Shown in pieces: positions 7,151 through 15,725 of a stretch of DNA of 26,206 nt. The stretch covers positions 1-26,206 of the forward strand of contig JBKPEA010000154.1 in the NCBI GenBank assembly GCA_046728175.1, in the 5' to 3' direction. The first letter of the stretch is position 1; each line of letters opens with the position of its first letter. A program made the position numbers and the translations under genes. The notes beneath the pieces were generated by a model, which ran no database searches, had not been told where the DNA came from, and worked only from the letters and a program-made list of their open reading frames with translations. Origin of the DNA: JAFAHS01 sp046728175 (GTDB lineage: Bacteria > Desulfobacterota > Binatia > Binatales > Binataceae).

Positions 7151-9996
7151 ATGAGACAGGGTGAACTAGCCGTCGGCAGCCTCGTGCGGGTGCGGGGCCG
7201 CGACTGGATCGTTCTGCCATCTGCGACTAAGGATGTCGTCAATCTGCGGCCTATAACGGGCGTCGACGGTGCAGCCGTCGGTCTATTTCTTCCGCTCGAA
7301 GGCGAGAGCCTGAAGCCCGCGACCTTTTCCCCCTCCTGACCCTGCTGCCGTCGGCGATCCCACACCCAGCAGGCTTCTGCTCGACGCGACACGACTGCTG
7401 CTACGCAGTAGCACCGCACCATTTCGATGTGCCGGTCGGCTCTCCTTCCCACCGCGCCCGTACCAGTTCTTGCCGCTCGTTCTCGCCCTCAAGCTCGATC
7501 CGGTCCGGCTGCTTATCGCCGACGATGTCGGCGTTGGAAAAACGATCGAGGCCGGAATGATCGCGCGTGAGATGCTCGATCGCGGACTAATTCGCCGCAT
7601 GCTGGTCCTGTGTCCCGCACACCTGTGCGACCAGTGGGCACAGGAACTGTACGAGAAGTTTGGGCTTCATCCCGCGGTGGTTCAGCCTTCTAATCTTTGC
7701 CGGCTTGAGCGCGAGCTGCCGAGACCGGATATTACGATTTACGAGAACTTTCGCTGTCTGGTCGGCAGCATCGATTTTTTGAAGTCCGATCGGCACAAGG
7801 CCATGCTTTTTGCACAGCCCGCCTGACCTCCTGATCGTCGATGAGGCGCATCTTGCAACGCGGCCGCGCGGAGCGGATCCCAAAGGAAAGGGACAACAAC
7901 AACGGTACGACCTCGTAAGAGCGCTAACCGCCGAACCCGGGCGCCATACGATCCTGGTCACCGCTACTCCGCACAGCGGCATCGAAGAGAATTTCCGCTC
8001 TCTGCTGGGGTTGCTCAAACCTGAATTCGATATCGGCGCACTGCGCGAGCCGACGCGTCAAGCCCTGCTACCTCACGTGGTCCAGCGCCGCCGTGCCGAT
8101 ATTGAGAAATGGATGGACACCGAGACCCCATGTCCTGAGCGACAGCTCGCCGAAGAACGCCCGTACTCCCTGTCGCCTGAATACAAGGATCTGTACGACA
8201 GCGTGATCAATTATCTGCGTGGAGCGTTCGCGGAGCCTTCAGGGCTACGGGCCGCCCAGCAGCGAGTCAGGCACTGGGCCGCGATTGCGATTCTTCGCTC
8301 GATTCTCTCAAGTCCTGAGTCTGCCCTCGCGACGCTGACTCGCGACCGCAAGGAGTCGCGCAAGCAGGACGAAAGCGTGGGGGCGGCCGAACCCGACGAG
8401 ATCTATCGGCCGCAAGTACTCGACGAACTCTTCTCCGAAAACGTTTCCGACCAGCCGCCGAGCGCGCCGCTCGACGACGCCCGCGCTCTATTGAAGGACA
8501 GCGAACGTCGTGCCCTTGGGGAGTTCGCCCGAAAGGTCCGTGCGATTGTCGACGCGGAAGCTGACAACAAGCTGCATGAGGCCGTGGCGGCTATCCGCGC
8601 CCTGTTGCGCGACGGCTATCAGCCGATTGTCTTTTGCCATTTCATTCCGACCGCCAACTACGTGGCGCGCGAGCTCAAGCGCCGGCTTAACGACGAATTT
8701 GCTGAACTAGGAATCGCCGCCGTCACCGGCGACGATCCGGACGAGGTCCGCCGCAAACGCATCGAGGAACTTGAGGCGCACCGCCGGCACGTCCTGGTCG
8801 CTACGGATTGTCTGAGCGAAGGTATCAACCTTCAGGCAAAGTTCGACGCCGTCCTCCACTACGATCTCCCATGGAATCCCAATCGACTTGAACAGCGAGA
8901 GGGACGCGTCGATCGCTTCGGCCAGCCCAAACCCAAGGTTCGCCGGATCACGATCTGGGGGCGCGATAGCGAGATCGATCAGACTGTCCTCGACGTTCTC
9001 ATCAAGAAGGCTGAACGAATCCGGCGGGACCTTTGGAATCGCGGTACCCGTCCCCGCCGATGTAGCGCAGGTGATCGAGGCCGTGGTCGAAAACGTCCTG
9101 TTCAGGCGTCCTACCGGAAAGCAGCTTGCTTTGGGACTCGGTGGCCAGGGCGTGAGCCGGTTGCACGAGGAATGGGACCGCAGCGCCGAGCGCGAGAAGG
9201 AAAATCGGGCCTACTACAAGCATCCAGAAATCAAGCCTGAGGAACTCGCCGCCGATTTGGAGATCAATGATCGCGTCCTCGGCGATCCGGACGCCGTCGG
9301 CCGATTCACCACCGAGGTATGCGGTCGGTTCAACGGCTCGCTCGCTGCTGAAAAACGCGGCGGCGTGTTTGTGATGAATCCCGGCGATCTCGCCCTGCGT
9401 CTGAATGCAATCGGTCGCGACCGATTTCCCGCGCGTGTCACATTCAATCGTCTTAAGCACCCGGACGCTCTCTATCTTGGCCGCGCGCATCCGGTGGTGG
9501 AAGCGACCTGCCACGCGGTTCTGGCCAAAGCCTTCGATCGCAAACTCGATCCATTCTTCGCGCGCGCAGGCGCAAACTTCACGCCCGCTGTTCAGCGGCG
9601 CACCGCTGTCGTTCTGATGCGCATCCGCTACATCATCCGCGAGGCAGTGGAAAATTTTGCGGAGGAAGTGGTGCTGGGAGCTCTCGAGCAGGAGGGAACC
9701 CATATTCGATGGCTGACCCCGCTTGCGGAAGCAGCGAAGCTGATCGACGCTCCTCTCGTACCAGGCGTCAACATGCCGAATGCCGAGCGAACCTCGCACG
9801 TGCGCTGGGCGCTGGATCTTCTCGACTCTACTACCGATGCGTTCGCGACAGTTCTGAACGAGCGCCGCGCGGCTATCGAGGAGTCGAACAATCGTCTGCG
9901 CGGGGTGATCAAACAGGGAAAAATCCAGGGTTATCCCGCATCCGCCTGCCATTCTGGGATGCTACGGATTGGGGCCGGGGGGGGGGCGCGCGATGA
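7151..9996 (+). pseudogene. SNF2-type helicase (DISARM DrmD-like subfamily), several frameshifts
   Basis: About 940 residues when frames are joined, from ATG 7151 (AGG upstream). The N-terminus (VGSLVRVRGRDWIVLPS) is a small beta-domain. After a shift at the TTTTCCCCC run (~7330) come PRPYQFLPLVLALKLDPVRL and the Walker A DDVGVGKTIEAG (near 7525). Motif II is IVDEAH (near 7838), reached after a shift in a T5 run (~7808). LVTATPHSG, ATDCLSEGINLQ and NRLEQREGRVDRFGQ are SNF2 motifs III, V and VI. A shift at a TTT (~9031) leads to GIAVPVPADVAQVIEAV and a long C-terminal domain. Another shift near 9930 leads to HPPAILGCYGLGPGGG. With nine instead of ten G in 9977-9986 it would stop at TGA 9994-9996, overlapping the ATG of the methyltransferase. 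The family translocates on dsDNA in anti-phage systems. Confidence 0.75.
9977..9986 (+). repeat. G10 homopolymer at the helicase/methyltransferase junction
   Basis: Ten consecutive G lie seven bases before the methyltransferase ATG (9993). With ten G the corrected helicase frame runs straight into the methyltransferase. With nine it stops in an ATGA overlap. Tract length therefore decides between a fusion and coupled separate proteins. Confidence 0.6.
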
Positions 9997-11970
9997 GTCG
10001 CGTCACGGTCAACGTCGAGGGCGGGCTCCTCCCCGACGATCTCCTTGAAAAGATCGCCGACAGTTCCGCGCCGGGCCAACGCGCCGCCGACTTCGGTGTC
10101 ACGTCCGGGCGCCTTTCCGACGAAATCATGCGCGCATTCTCGGATGCGCAGTCGTATTGGTCGGCGTTTAACCATCGCTATGAGCGTGCATCGAAAAGCG
10201 GACGCGAGTCGATCACGAGCGTCACGCGCGAGAGCTTCTAATCCCGTTTCTTGAAGCGCTCGGCTACAAACTCGAATTCAGACGCTCGCTAACCGCCGGC
10301 GATCAGAGCTTCAATATCTCGCACGCGGCCGGTGACGACCCGAGCGCACCGCCGGTCAACATCGTCAGCGCCGACGACAGCCTCGACGAGCGCGGGTCGG
10401 CGCGCCGCAGCGCGCACTCGGCCGTTCAGGAGTATCTGAACGTTTCCGATTCCGTGTGGGGAATCGCGACGAACGGGCGCAAGCTCAGGCTTCTGCGCAA
10501 TAGCTCGCGTTTAGCCAAGCCCCGTTATATAGAGTTCGACCTCGCCGGGATGATGGAGTCCAACGTTTACAGCGACTTCCATCTGCTCTATCGGCTGCTG
10601 CATCGAACCCACCTCCCGCGTTCATCGGACGACGCCTCCGAGTGCTGGCTGGAAAATTACTATGCCGAAGGTGTCGAGCAGGGCAGTCGTGTCCGCGATC
10701 GGTTACGCGACGGCCTGCTCGATGCGCTAAAGATTTTTGGCAACACTTTTCTCGCCCATCCAGAGAGCCAGTATTTGCGCGAGGAAATCGAGTCGGGGCG
10801 ATTGAAGGCGGCGGATTATTATCGCGAACTCCTGCGGCTCGTTTACCGGCTGCTTTTCCTGATGGTCGCCGAGGAGCGCCGTCTGATGTTTCCTGACTCG
10901 CACGACAACCAGGATCGGCGCGCCGTCTTCACCGAGCATTACGGGGTCAACCGTCTGCGCGCACGCGTCGAGGGTTATGTCGGCGACGATCCCGAAATCG
11001 ACCTCTGGGAAGGGTTGAAACAGACCTTCCATATCCTTCGTGACGACCGCGACGCGCGGATGCTCGGGATGGCGGCGCTGAACGGCGAGCTGTTCGGGAC
11101 TCACGGATGCCCCCATCTGGACGGCGGCGGCGATTCTGAGCGCGAGGCCTTCTGCCGAAACGACGAGCTGCTGCGCGCGATCGATTGCCTGTCGAAGTTC
11201 GACGACGACGGCGTGCGACGGCGCGTGAACTTTGCTGCACTCGACGTTGAGGAACTGGGCTCTGTCTACGAGAGCCTGCTTGAGTACCATCCGCAACTCT
11301 CCGCCTCCCCTGCGTCTTTCGATCTGGTCTGGAGCAGCGAGCGCAAAACCACCGGCTCCTATTACACCCACCCAGATCTCGTCCGAGAACTGATTAACAG
11401 CGCCCTTCTACCCGTGATGGAAGAACGCCTCAAGGCCGCGAAGACCAAGGATGAGCGCGAAAAGGTAATCCTTTCGATGCGGGTGATCGATCCCGCCGCC
11501 GGGTCGGGTCACTTCTTGCTGGCTGCCGCACGCAGGATGGGACGCGAGCTTGCCAAGACCCGCACTGGCGAAGAGGAACCCCCGCCCAGTCCATTCCGGC
11601 GCGCGGTACGCGACGTGATCCGCGAATGTATGTATGCCGTGGACAAGAACCCACTTCGGTCGATCTGTGCAAGGTCGCGCTCTGGATCGAGAGCCACAAC
11701 GCTGGCCAGCCGCTCAGCTTCCTCGACCATCATGTGAAGTGCGGGGACAGCCTGGTCGGAGTCTTCGATCTCAAGTTGCTCGAGAACGGCATCCCCGACG
11801 ACGCCTACAAGGCCACTCAGGACGACGACACAAAGACGCCGCGAGACTCTACCAGAAGCGCAACGGGCGAGAGCGCGAGGGCAGGCAACGCGTGCTCGCG
11901 TCCAAGCACGAGCAACAGAAGATCGCCGCCGAGTACGCGGCGCCAATGGCGCCTGCGCCGTGCCGGAAAA
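9993..11970 (+). pseudogene. Eco57I-like N6-adenine DNA methyltransferase, frameshifted and 3'-truncated
   Basis: Starts at ATG 9993 (MSRVTVNVEGGLLPDDLLEK). A shift near 10232 is needed to join the N-terminal part to IPFLEALGYKLEF and the long clean frame that follows (to about 11650). The frame contains the all-helical N-terminal specificity/connector region, TGSYYTHPDLVRELI and motif I DPAAGSGHFL (11489-11518). The acidic motif CMYAVDKNP follows. One-base losses near 11650 and 11825 are needed to continue through VDLCKVALWIESHN, HVKCGDSLVGV and ARLYQKRNGREREG to about 11970. The catalytic motif IV (NPP[YFW]) and the target-recognition half, which follow in relatives of 1000 residues or more, are absent. 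The gene stops at foreign sequence next to the first att copy. It would methylate adenine to mark self DNA, but as read here it cannot. Confidence 0.75.
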
Positions 11971-11972
11971 GC

Positions 11973-11991
11973 TTGGGCACCGGGTGCCCAA
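11973..11991. repeat. 19-bp palindrome at the truncation point of the methyltransferase
   Basis: TTGGGCACC, one central G, and GGTGCCCAA form a perfect inverted repeat exactly where methyltransferase homology ends. It may mark a recombination junction or the end of an unidentified element. Confidence 0.45.
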
Positions 11992-12084
11992 AATAGTGGT
12001 CAGGAAGGTGTCTTTGGGATATCCGAATTGAGAAAAATCATTACTTTTCCTCATCTTTCTTCCCACTATCCCCTTCCAGGGTGT

Positions 12085-12108
12085 GTTCAATTCCCCCCGC
12101 CTCCACCA
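12085..12108 (+). other. Attachment-site-like copy 1: 3' end of a tmRNA (ssrA) gene
   Basis: TTCAATTCCCCC followed by CGCCTCCACCA is the T-loop, 3' T-stem and acceptor end with encoded CCA typical of tmRNA genes. The bases before it do not form the matching T-stem and no tag-peptide reading frame or 5' tmRNA half is present, so this is the 3' fragment left by site-specific integration. An integrase tail on the minus strand begins 52 bp downstream. The same core recurs at 24007-24029 and in part at 14626-14635. Confidence 0.65.
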
Positions 12109-12159
12109 AATTCTCTAGGAAATTCGGGTCTTTTTCCCAAAACCCCCAATGGGGTCCGG

Positions 12160-12417
12160 TTAGGGGTCCGGTTTTTTCGCCAATGCTGCCTTTCCCAAAG
12201 TCTTTGGGCTAGCAGCGATAAGAGGCCCGAGGAAGTCCTTGCGAATGTACCTGCCGTAGCTCTGCTCGATCATTGGCACAGATGTTCCGCAGTATTCAGC
12301 AAGCCCTTCAAATTGGCTCCCTCCGAAAGCGCCCACGCGATGAATGTGTGTCGCGTCATATAGAACTTCCTCGGCCGGATCCCAAGGCCGCGAAGACATG
12401 TCCCTACTGAAATCCAT
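12160..12417 (-). pseudogene. Tyrosine recombinase (integrase) C-terminal remnant 1
   Basis: On the minus strand, joining two frames at about 12307, the reading is RPRKFYMTRHTFIAWALSEG, ANLKGLAEYCGTSVPMIEQ, SYGRYIRKDF, then a tail ending GKAALAKKPDP and a TAA at 12160-12162. It contains the RH..F box, the 'LAEYCGTS..MIE..YG.Y' box with the catalytic Tyr, and the C-terminal tail. Only about 85 residues remain. It converges on att copy 1, the usual geometry of an element that integrates into a tRNA or tmRNA 3' end. Confidence 0.75.
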
Positions 12418-12671
12418 CGCAAACGAGAGTCGAGACCGTGATGAGGAAGTTGAGAGCCACGAAGACCAGAGGTGACAGCGAAGGACGAGGCGGCCCTTAA
12501 GGCGCAGTTGGATCAGCCTAGTTCGCTTTCGCTTATTCGATGCGGTAGCAAGGCTCCTGAGGGAGTCGGCGCTGCGCGGTTCAGCGACTTATCGGAATCG
12601 ATTGGCGGGTCTTTTGAATTCTGCCTCGCGTGGATGATTGCGGCGTAACCTCAAAATTACCGTCACCAGCT
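12418..12671. other. Spacer without recognisable genes
   Basis: No ORF with a family signature is seen on either strand between the integrase remnant and the YciI-like gene. It probably represents deleted integrase or element sequence. Confidence 0.3.
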
Positions 12672-12995
12672 CTACTCCAGCGGCCATACCTCGACGACGC
12701 CGTGGGCGACGGCGCACGGAACATGCGAGACTTTTTCGATGGCTTCGGCCATGTCAGCCGCTTCTATCACGGCGAAGCCGGCGATCGGCAAGGCGGACGA
12801 CATGAACGGACCGCTGAGCGTTTCGAGGTGGGCCGCTTCCGGATTGCGCACCTGCACCGGTTTGCCGGCGATACCCATCAAAGCACCCTCCGAGCGCAGT
12901 TTAGCGTCCTGCGCATGGGCGGCATCTCTCACAGTGCGAGGAGTGCGGTCGTATCCGGCCTGATCGCCATATCCGATCGTGACGAACTTAGGCAT
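12672..12995 (-). CDS. YCII-related (DGPF) domain protein
   Basis: A compact 107-residue protein starting MPKFVTIGYGDQAGYD at ATG 12993-12995, with GGAG 9 nt upstream. The longer ORF start at 13016 has no such site. It shows the ferredoxin-like YciI fold pattern: an initial beta strand, a helix 'RDAAHAQDAKLRSEGAL', then 'ETLSGPF....LPIAGFAVIEAADMAEAIE' and a final strand VVEVWPLE. This family is often encoded beside ECF sigma factors or catabolic genes, and its biochemical role is unclear. The gene is intact and isolated among mobile-element remnants, between att copies 1 and 2. Confidence 0.8.
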   Translation of the reverse strand: MPKFVTIGYGDQAGYDRTPRTVRDAAHAQDAKLRSEGALMGIAGKPVQVRNPEAAHLETLSGPFMSSALPIAGFAVIEAADMAEAIEKVSHVPCAVAHGVVEVWPLE

Positions 12996-13400
12996 TGTTT
13001 GGTCTCCATTCGACATTTTAGCTGCGACAGCGCGGGAGAAAAGCCGAGAACTATCGACGGCTTTCGTGCAGAAAAAATATTGCGCATCCCGCCCTATCCG
13101 ATGCTACCCCACAATACTCCCTGTCACTCCCACTTCGATCATTTTTGTCCATGGAAACGCGTTGAATTTTCGCGCAAATTTTTTCTGCAACACGCTCAAG
13201 AACCGCATGCCCGATCCGTCAGAAATTCGCGCTCTTGATTTCAAAAGGAAATTCGACGATCCGCGACTTGCTCCGTGTCAGAGACTATCGATGTCAATTG
13301 GTCGATTTTTTGAAATCCTTCCAGCGAGCTGCCGGTGCGCGTCACTTGAAAAAATACCGTCAGCCGCTGCGTTGACCAGCTCGCATGATGGCCGGCGTAG
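12996..13400. other. Non-coding stretch with an inverted repeat
   Basis: No gene is recognised. The one visible structure is an imperfect inverted repeat with arms 13068-13085 (GCAGAAAAAATATTGCGC) and 13172-13188 (GCGCAAATTTTTTCTGC), 86 nt apart. It could be a small MITE-like remnant. Confidence 0.3.
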
Positions 13401-13568
13401 GAAGCGGCGGAGGCCCAACGCCTCGGCGACCCGCCCGAGCGGCCCGCTCCCAAGCCTGCCTTCGAGAACGTCGCGATTCCCGATGCGCTCGCCGCCTACG
13501 TGGTCGAGGCCGGGCGCGCCGCCGATTACGATCATCTGCTGCTCGCCGACGGAGGCGCCCATGAGTGA
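13401..13568 (+). pseudogene. istA: IS21-family IstA transposase, C-terminal remnant
   Basis: Reading from 13401 (a TAG lies just before) gives EAAEAQRLGDPPERPAPKP, then AFENVAIPDALAAYVVEAGR and AADYDHLL to TGA 13566-13568. This matches the end of IstA, the DDE transposase of IS21, where 'F..V.VP......Y..EAGRA.DYD.LL' closes the protein. The stop overlaps the istB start (ATG 13561), as in complete elements. Nothing upstream of 13401 is left of the catalytic domain. Confidence 0.7.
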
Positions 13569-13656
13569 CGCAGCGTCGGAGGCGGTGATTCAGGAGTACT
13601 GCCGTGAACTCAAGCTGGCGGCGGTGTTACGTTATTTTGGTTCAAGGCGAGATTGA
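13561..13656 (+). pseudogene. istB: IS21-family IstB helper ATPase, N-terminal remnant
   Basis: MSDAASEAVIQEYCRELKLA followed by AVLRYF is the N-terminal helix of IstB, the AAA helper of IS21 transposition. The frame then leaves the family and stops at 13654-13656. Only ~26 family residues remain, so the element was cut a few bases into istB. Confidence 0.7.
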
Positions 13657-13778
13657 CGGTCGAGCGGTGAAGCGTCTTCCCTTATCTCCCTGATCGTGGC
13701 GGTCGGAAGTCCGAATTCCTTGTTCAGTATGGCCTGATGGGCTGGACCCAGCCTTCACTTTTCAAACCGGTCTCTGAT

Positions 13779-14006
13779 AGACGCCGGTGGGTTGATGGGC
13801 ACACGCGAAGTGCAACCATCGCGGCGGCGTCGATCGTGGCTGAAGTGACCCGCGATGCGATCATGCGGGAGCACGGGGAGGGTTTTCCGCTCTCTACGGT
13901 CTCGAGCGTCACGAGGGCTACGGCACGGCGGAGCAACTTGCTATGCTCGCCTGGTTCGGTCCCATGCCCGTTACACCGGCACTCATTTGGCGGAGCGCTG
14001 ATGGAG
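13779..14006 (+). pseudogene. rnhB: Ribonuclease HII C-terminal remnant
   Basis: Frame 3 gives TIAAASIVAEVTRDAIMREH from about 13815, the conserved 'SIAAASI.AKVTRD..M' helix of RNase HII. A neighbouring frame then gives YGLERHEGYGTAEQLAML and GPMP (about 13895-13970), matching 'YGF..HKGYGT..H...L...GP.P'. The first frame resumes with LHRHSFGG, matching 'I HR.SF'. Two compensating shifts therefore lie within ~90 bp. The N-terminal catalytic half with the DE..R and GVDEAG motifs is absent. It is a fragment of a housekeeping gene next to IS21 scars, possibly carried in by an element or broken by one. Confidence 0.7.
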
Positions 14007-14074
14007 CGTCGAAAGTTAGGGCTGGGCTTTAACCGCGTGTGGAGACTGCGCAATGAAATCGGAATGGAACGCCT

Positions 14075-14335
14075 ATGGCGGGTGACAGCGGCACGCTAAC
14101 GCCGGAACAGATGGCCGCCAGAATTGCTGAACTGGAAAACCGGCTCGCCAAAGGCGGCAAGCTCAGCTTCAAGGTTTCGGAAAAAGGAGCGGTATCGGTT
14201 TATGGACTGGGCCGCTTTCCGGTCACGCTCTACTATGAGCAGTGGAACACACTGCTCGCGCACGTCGATCAACTGCGGGCGTTTCTTGAAGAAAACAAGG
14301 CGCGAGTGAAGCTGAAGGAACAGCGAAAGCCTTAG
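14075..14335 (+). CDS. Small conserved hypothetical protein
   Basis: An intact 86-residue protein from ATG 14075, with GGAA about 8 nt upstream. A short helix (EQMAARIAELENRLAKGG) is followed by a compact beta region SFKVSEKGAVSVYGLGRFPV, then TLYYEQWNTLLAHVDQLRAF and a lysine-rich end. I recognise the 'KVS.KG.VSVYGLGRFPVTLY..QW..LL' pattern as a small conserved family without known function. It follows the rnhB remnant and precedes the IS481 remnant. Confidence 0.7.
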   Translation: MAGDSGTLTPEQMAARIAELENRLAKGGKLSFKVSEKGAVSVYGLGRFPVTLYYEQWNTLLAHVDQLRAFLEENKARVKLKEQRKP

Positions 14336-14458
14336 ACGTCGTGGCTACGGTGCCGGTCGAAGAGATCCTGCAATTCCGCTGTCGCTGGCGGAAATTCGTA
14401 CGACGGTCTGGCGCCGAATCCAAGTCCTGGCTGATTACACGCTGGCCTGCCTGCCGAG

Positions 14459-14624
14459 GTGAATCAGCCCGCCACCCGCCCCTATCAGGGCTTGCCCGCT
14501 ATCGACTATCCCTTCCAGTCGTGGTCGTCACCAATTGCGGACGGATCTGTCTCGGGCGCAAAAAGATTAACCTCAGCACCGTCTTCGCCGGCCAGGCGGT
14601 CGGCCTCAAGAAAGTGCACGATGA
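14459..14624 (+). pseudogene. IS481-family transposase C-terminal remnant
   Basis: Two frames join as NQPATRPYQGLPAIDYPF (14462-14515) and VVVTNCGRICLGRKKINLST followed by VFAGQAVGLKKVHDE (14518-14624). This is the tail region of IS481-type DDE transposases, normally followed by 'IWLVSFM..DLGY'. It ends exactly where att copy 2 begins (14626), so integration or recombination at that site cut the transposase. Confidence 0.65.
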
Positions 14625-14625
14625 A

Positions 14626-14635
14626 GCCTCCACCA
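14626..14635 (+). other. Attachment-site-like copy 2 (partial tmRNA 3' end)
   Basis: GCCTCCACCA plus the ~60 bp that follow align with att copy 1 and its downstream flank. Shared blocks are AATTC(T/C)CT(A/C)... GGAAATT, then GGGTCCG, GTTAGGGGTCCG and TTTTTTC. The upstream T-arm bases are replaced by transposase sequence. Confidence 0.5.
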
Positions 14636-14684
14636 GAATTCCTCAGGAAATTGAGCCTTTTCGCAAGACCTCAAGGAGGGTCCG

Positions 14685-14775
14685 TTAGGGGTCCGATTTT
14701 TTCACCAACCGTTGTTTACCAAGGTCTTTGGACAGGCCGCGACAAGACGGGTAGGTAGAAGCACGTCACTCTCAT
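14685..14775 (-). pseudogene. Tyrosine recombinase C-terminal remnant 2
   Basis: Minus-strand reading gives VLLPTRLVAACPKTL and, after one shift, GKQRLVKKSDP and TAA 14685-14687. It aligns residue by residue with the tail of remnant 1 (DFLGPLIAASPKTL and GKAALAKKPDP). Only the last ~30 residues remain. The position relative to att copy 2 is the same as remnant 1 to copy 1. Confidence 0.6.
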
Positions 14776-15311
14776 CGGCGGTTAATTGTTATATAATTCT
14801 GAAATATCATAAGAACTATTACACGCGCGGCACTACCCCCATCTCTCGGAGCCTAAGAAGCTGAATTTTTCCTTTAGTTTTGTTTGCTTAAGACTTTCGG
14901 ATCATTGTGGATCGAGGTGCTCAAATCATGGAAGCATTTCCAATGCGAACAGCACAGAACCAACTCCAAGTTGCCACGCGTCAGAAACGAAAGTGTCGGG
15001 CCACGCTGTGACCGAATTCGCGGTTTTGCTATGGGTGAAGCTTGTGACGTCACCTTTCGGCTGGCGACCGCTCCACGGGCTGCACGCCGGTAGCGCACCA
15101 TGCTTTCTCAATCTCAAACCCGTTCCTCCGCACGGGCGACCCGGCGTCTATGAGAATTGCAGGATATAATTGAACGATCTTCCAGGTAAAACTGGATCAA
15201 GTCGCGGGGCTTCACCGTAGCAATCGCCTGCACGACGTCGCGATCGAGTGTCCCTGGGACGCGCGACCGCTTCTCGGTTGGCGCGCGCGACTCAGAAATG
15301 CTTCGTTTCGT
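14776..15311. other. AT-rich then GC-rich stretch without recognised genes
   Basis: Bases 14780-14825 are unusually AT-rich for the window (TTAATTGTTATATAATTC), which suggests foreign origin or a promoter region. The rest shows no ORF with a family signature. The overlapping antisense ORFs around 14874-15117 look like shadows. Confidence 0.3.
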
Positions 15312-15725
15312 GTGGATCGGGTTTCAAAAGCCACAGGTGAAAATCAGAAATTGGATACTCAAATAGCCATGTGGGACAAGGCGGCACTTCTCAAAGACAG
15401 GCAAGCATTCATTGATCATCTGCAACGGCTTGAGTCGGAGGGCTGTGTATGGCTCGTTGTACCGCTCGCAGAGGATGAAACGTTGGGGCCATTCAGGTGC
15501 AGCAGGTGCCAGGCGGTCGCTCCCGACGCGGCACCGCTCTATTCACTCGCGACGCACATTGCATTTGAATACGAAGTATTGCGCGCGATCGAGGCTAGTG
15601 ACTCGGACACGGAATTTGATAGCCGCGTTTCCCGTATCGTAGAGGAAGAACCGACCCCGATGGTATGCGGCAAGTGTTGTCCCCGCGGCAGACCCCACCG
15701 TCACGACCTCAACCACGCTTTCTAG
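15312..15725 (+). CDS. Hypothetical protein with two CxxC motifs
   Basis: A 137-residue ORF. The start may be GTG 15312 or ATG 15369, and neither has a strong ribosome-binding site. FRCSRCQA and MVCGKCCPRG provide two CxxC pairs about 57 residues apart, which suggests a split zinc ribbon or rubredoxin-like knuckle. Between them lies an acidic helical stretch. No family recognised. Codon choice is mixed and the gene stands alone after the integrase scar, so it may be element cargo. Confidence 0.45.
   Translation: MDRVSKATGENQKLDTQIAMWDKAALLKDRQAFIDHLQRLESEGCVWLVVPLAEDETLGPFRCSRCQAVAPDAAPLYSLATHIAFEYEVLRAIEASDSDTEFDSRVSRIVEEEPTPMVCGKCCPRGRPHRHDLNHAF

Noticed and set aside
9002..9952. Minus-strand ORF of 316 codons antisense to the helicase
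   Set aside because: The plus strand carries clear helicase C-terminal and junction homology. The antisense frame has no family pattern and reflects GC-rich codon structure.
4991..9996. Programmed ribosomal frameshifting in the PLD-ATPase and helicase genes
   Set aside because: Five or more shifts in two genes, without a consistent slippery heptamer and downstream structure, is better explained by decay or sequencing indels.
12040..12108. A complete tmRNA or tRNA gene ending at 12108
   Set aside because: Only the T-loop, 3' T-stem and acceptor end are present. No matching 5' acceptor half or tag peptide lies upstream, and the same holds at 24029.
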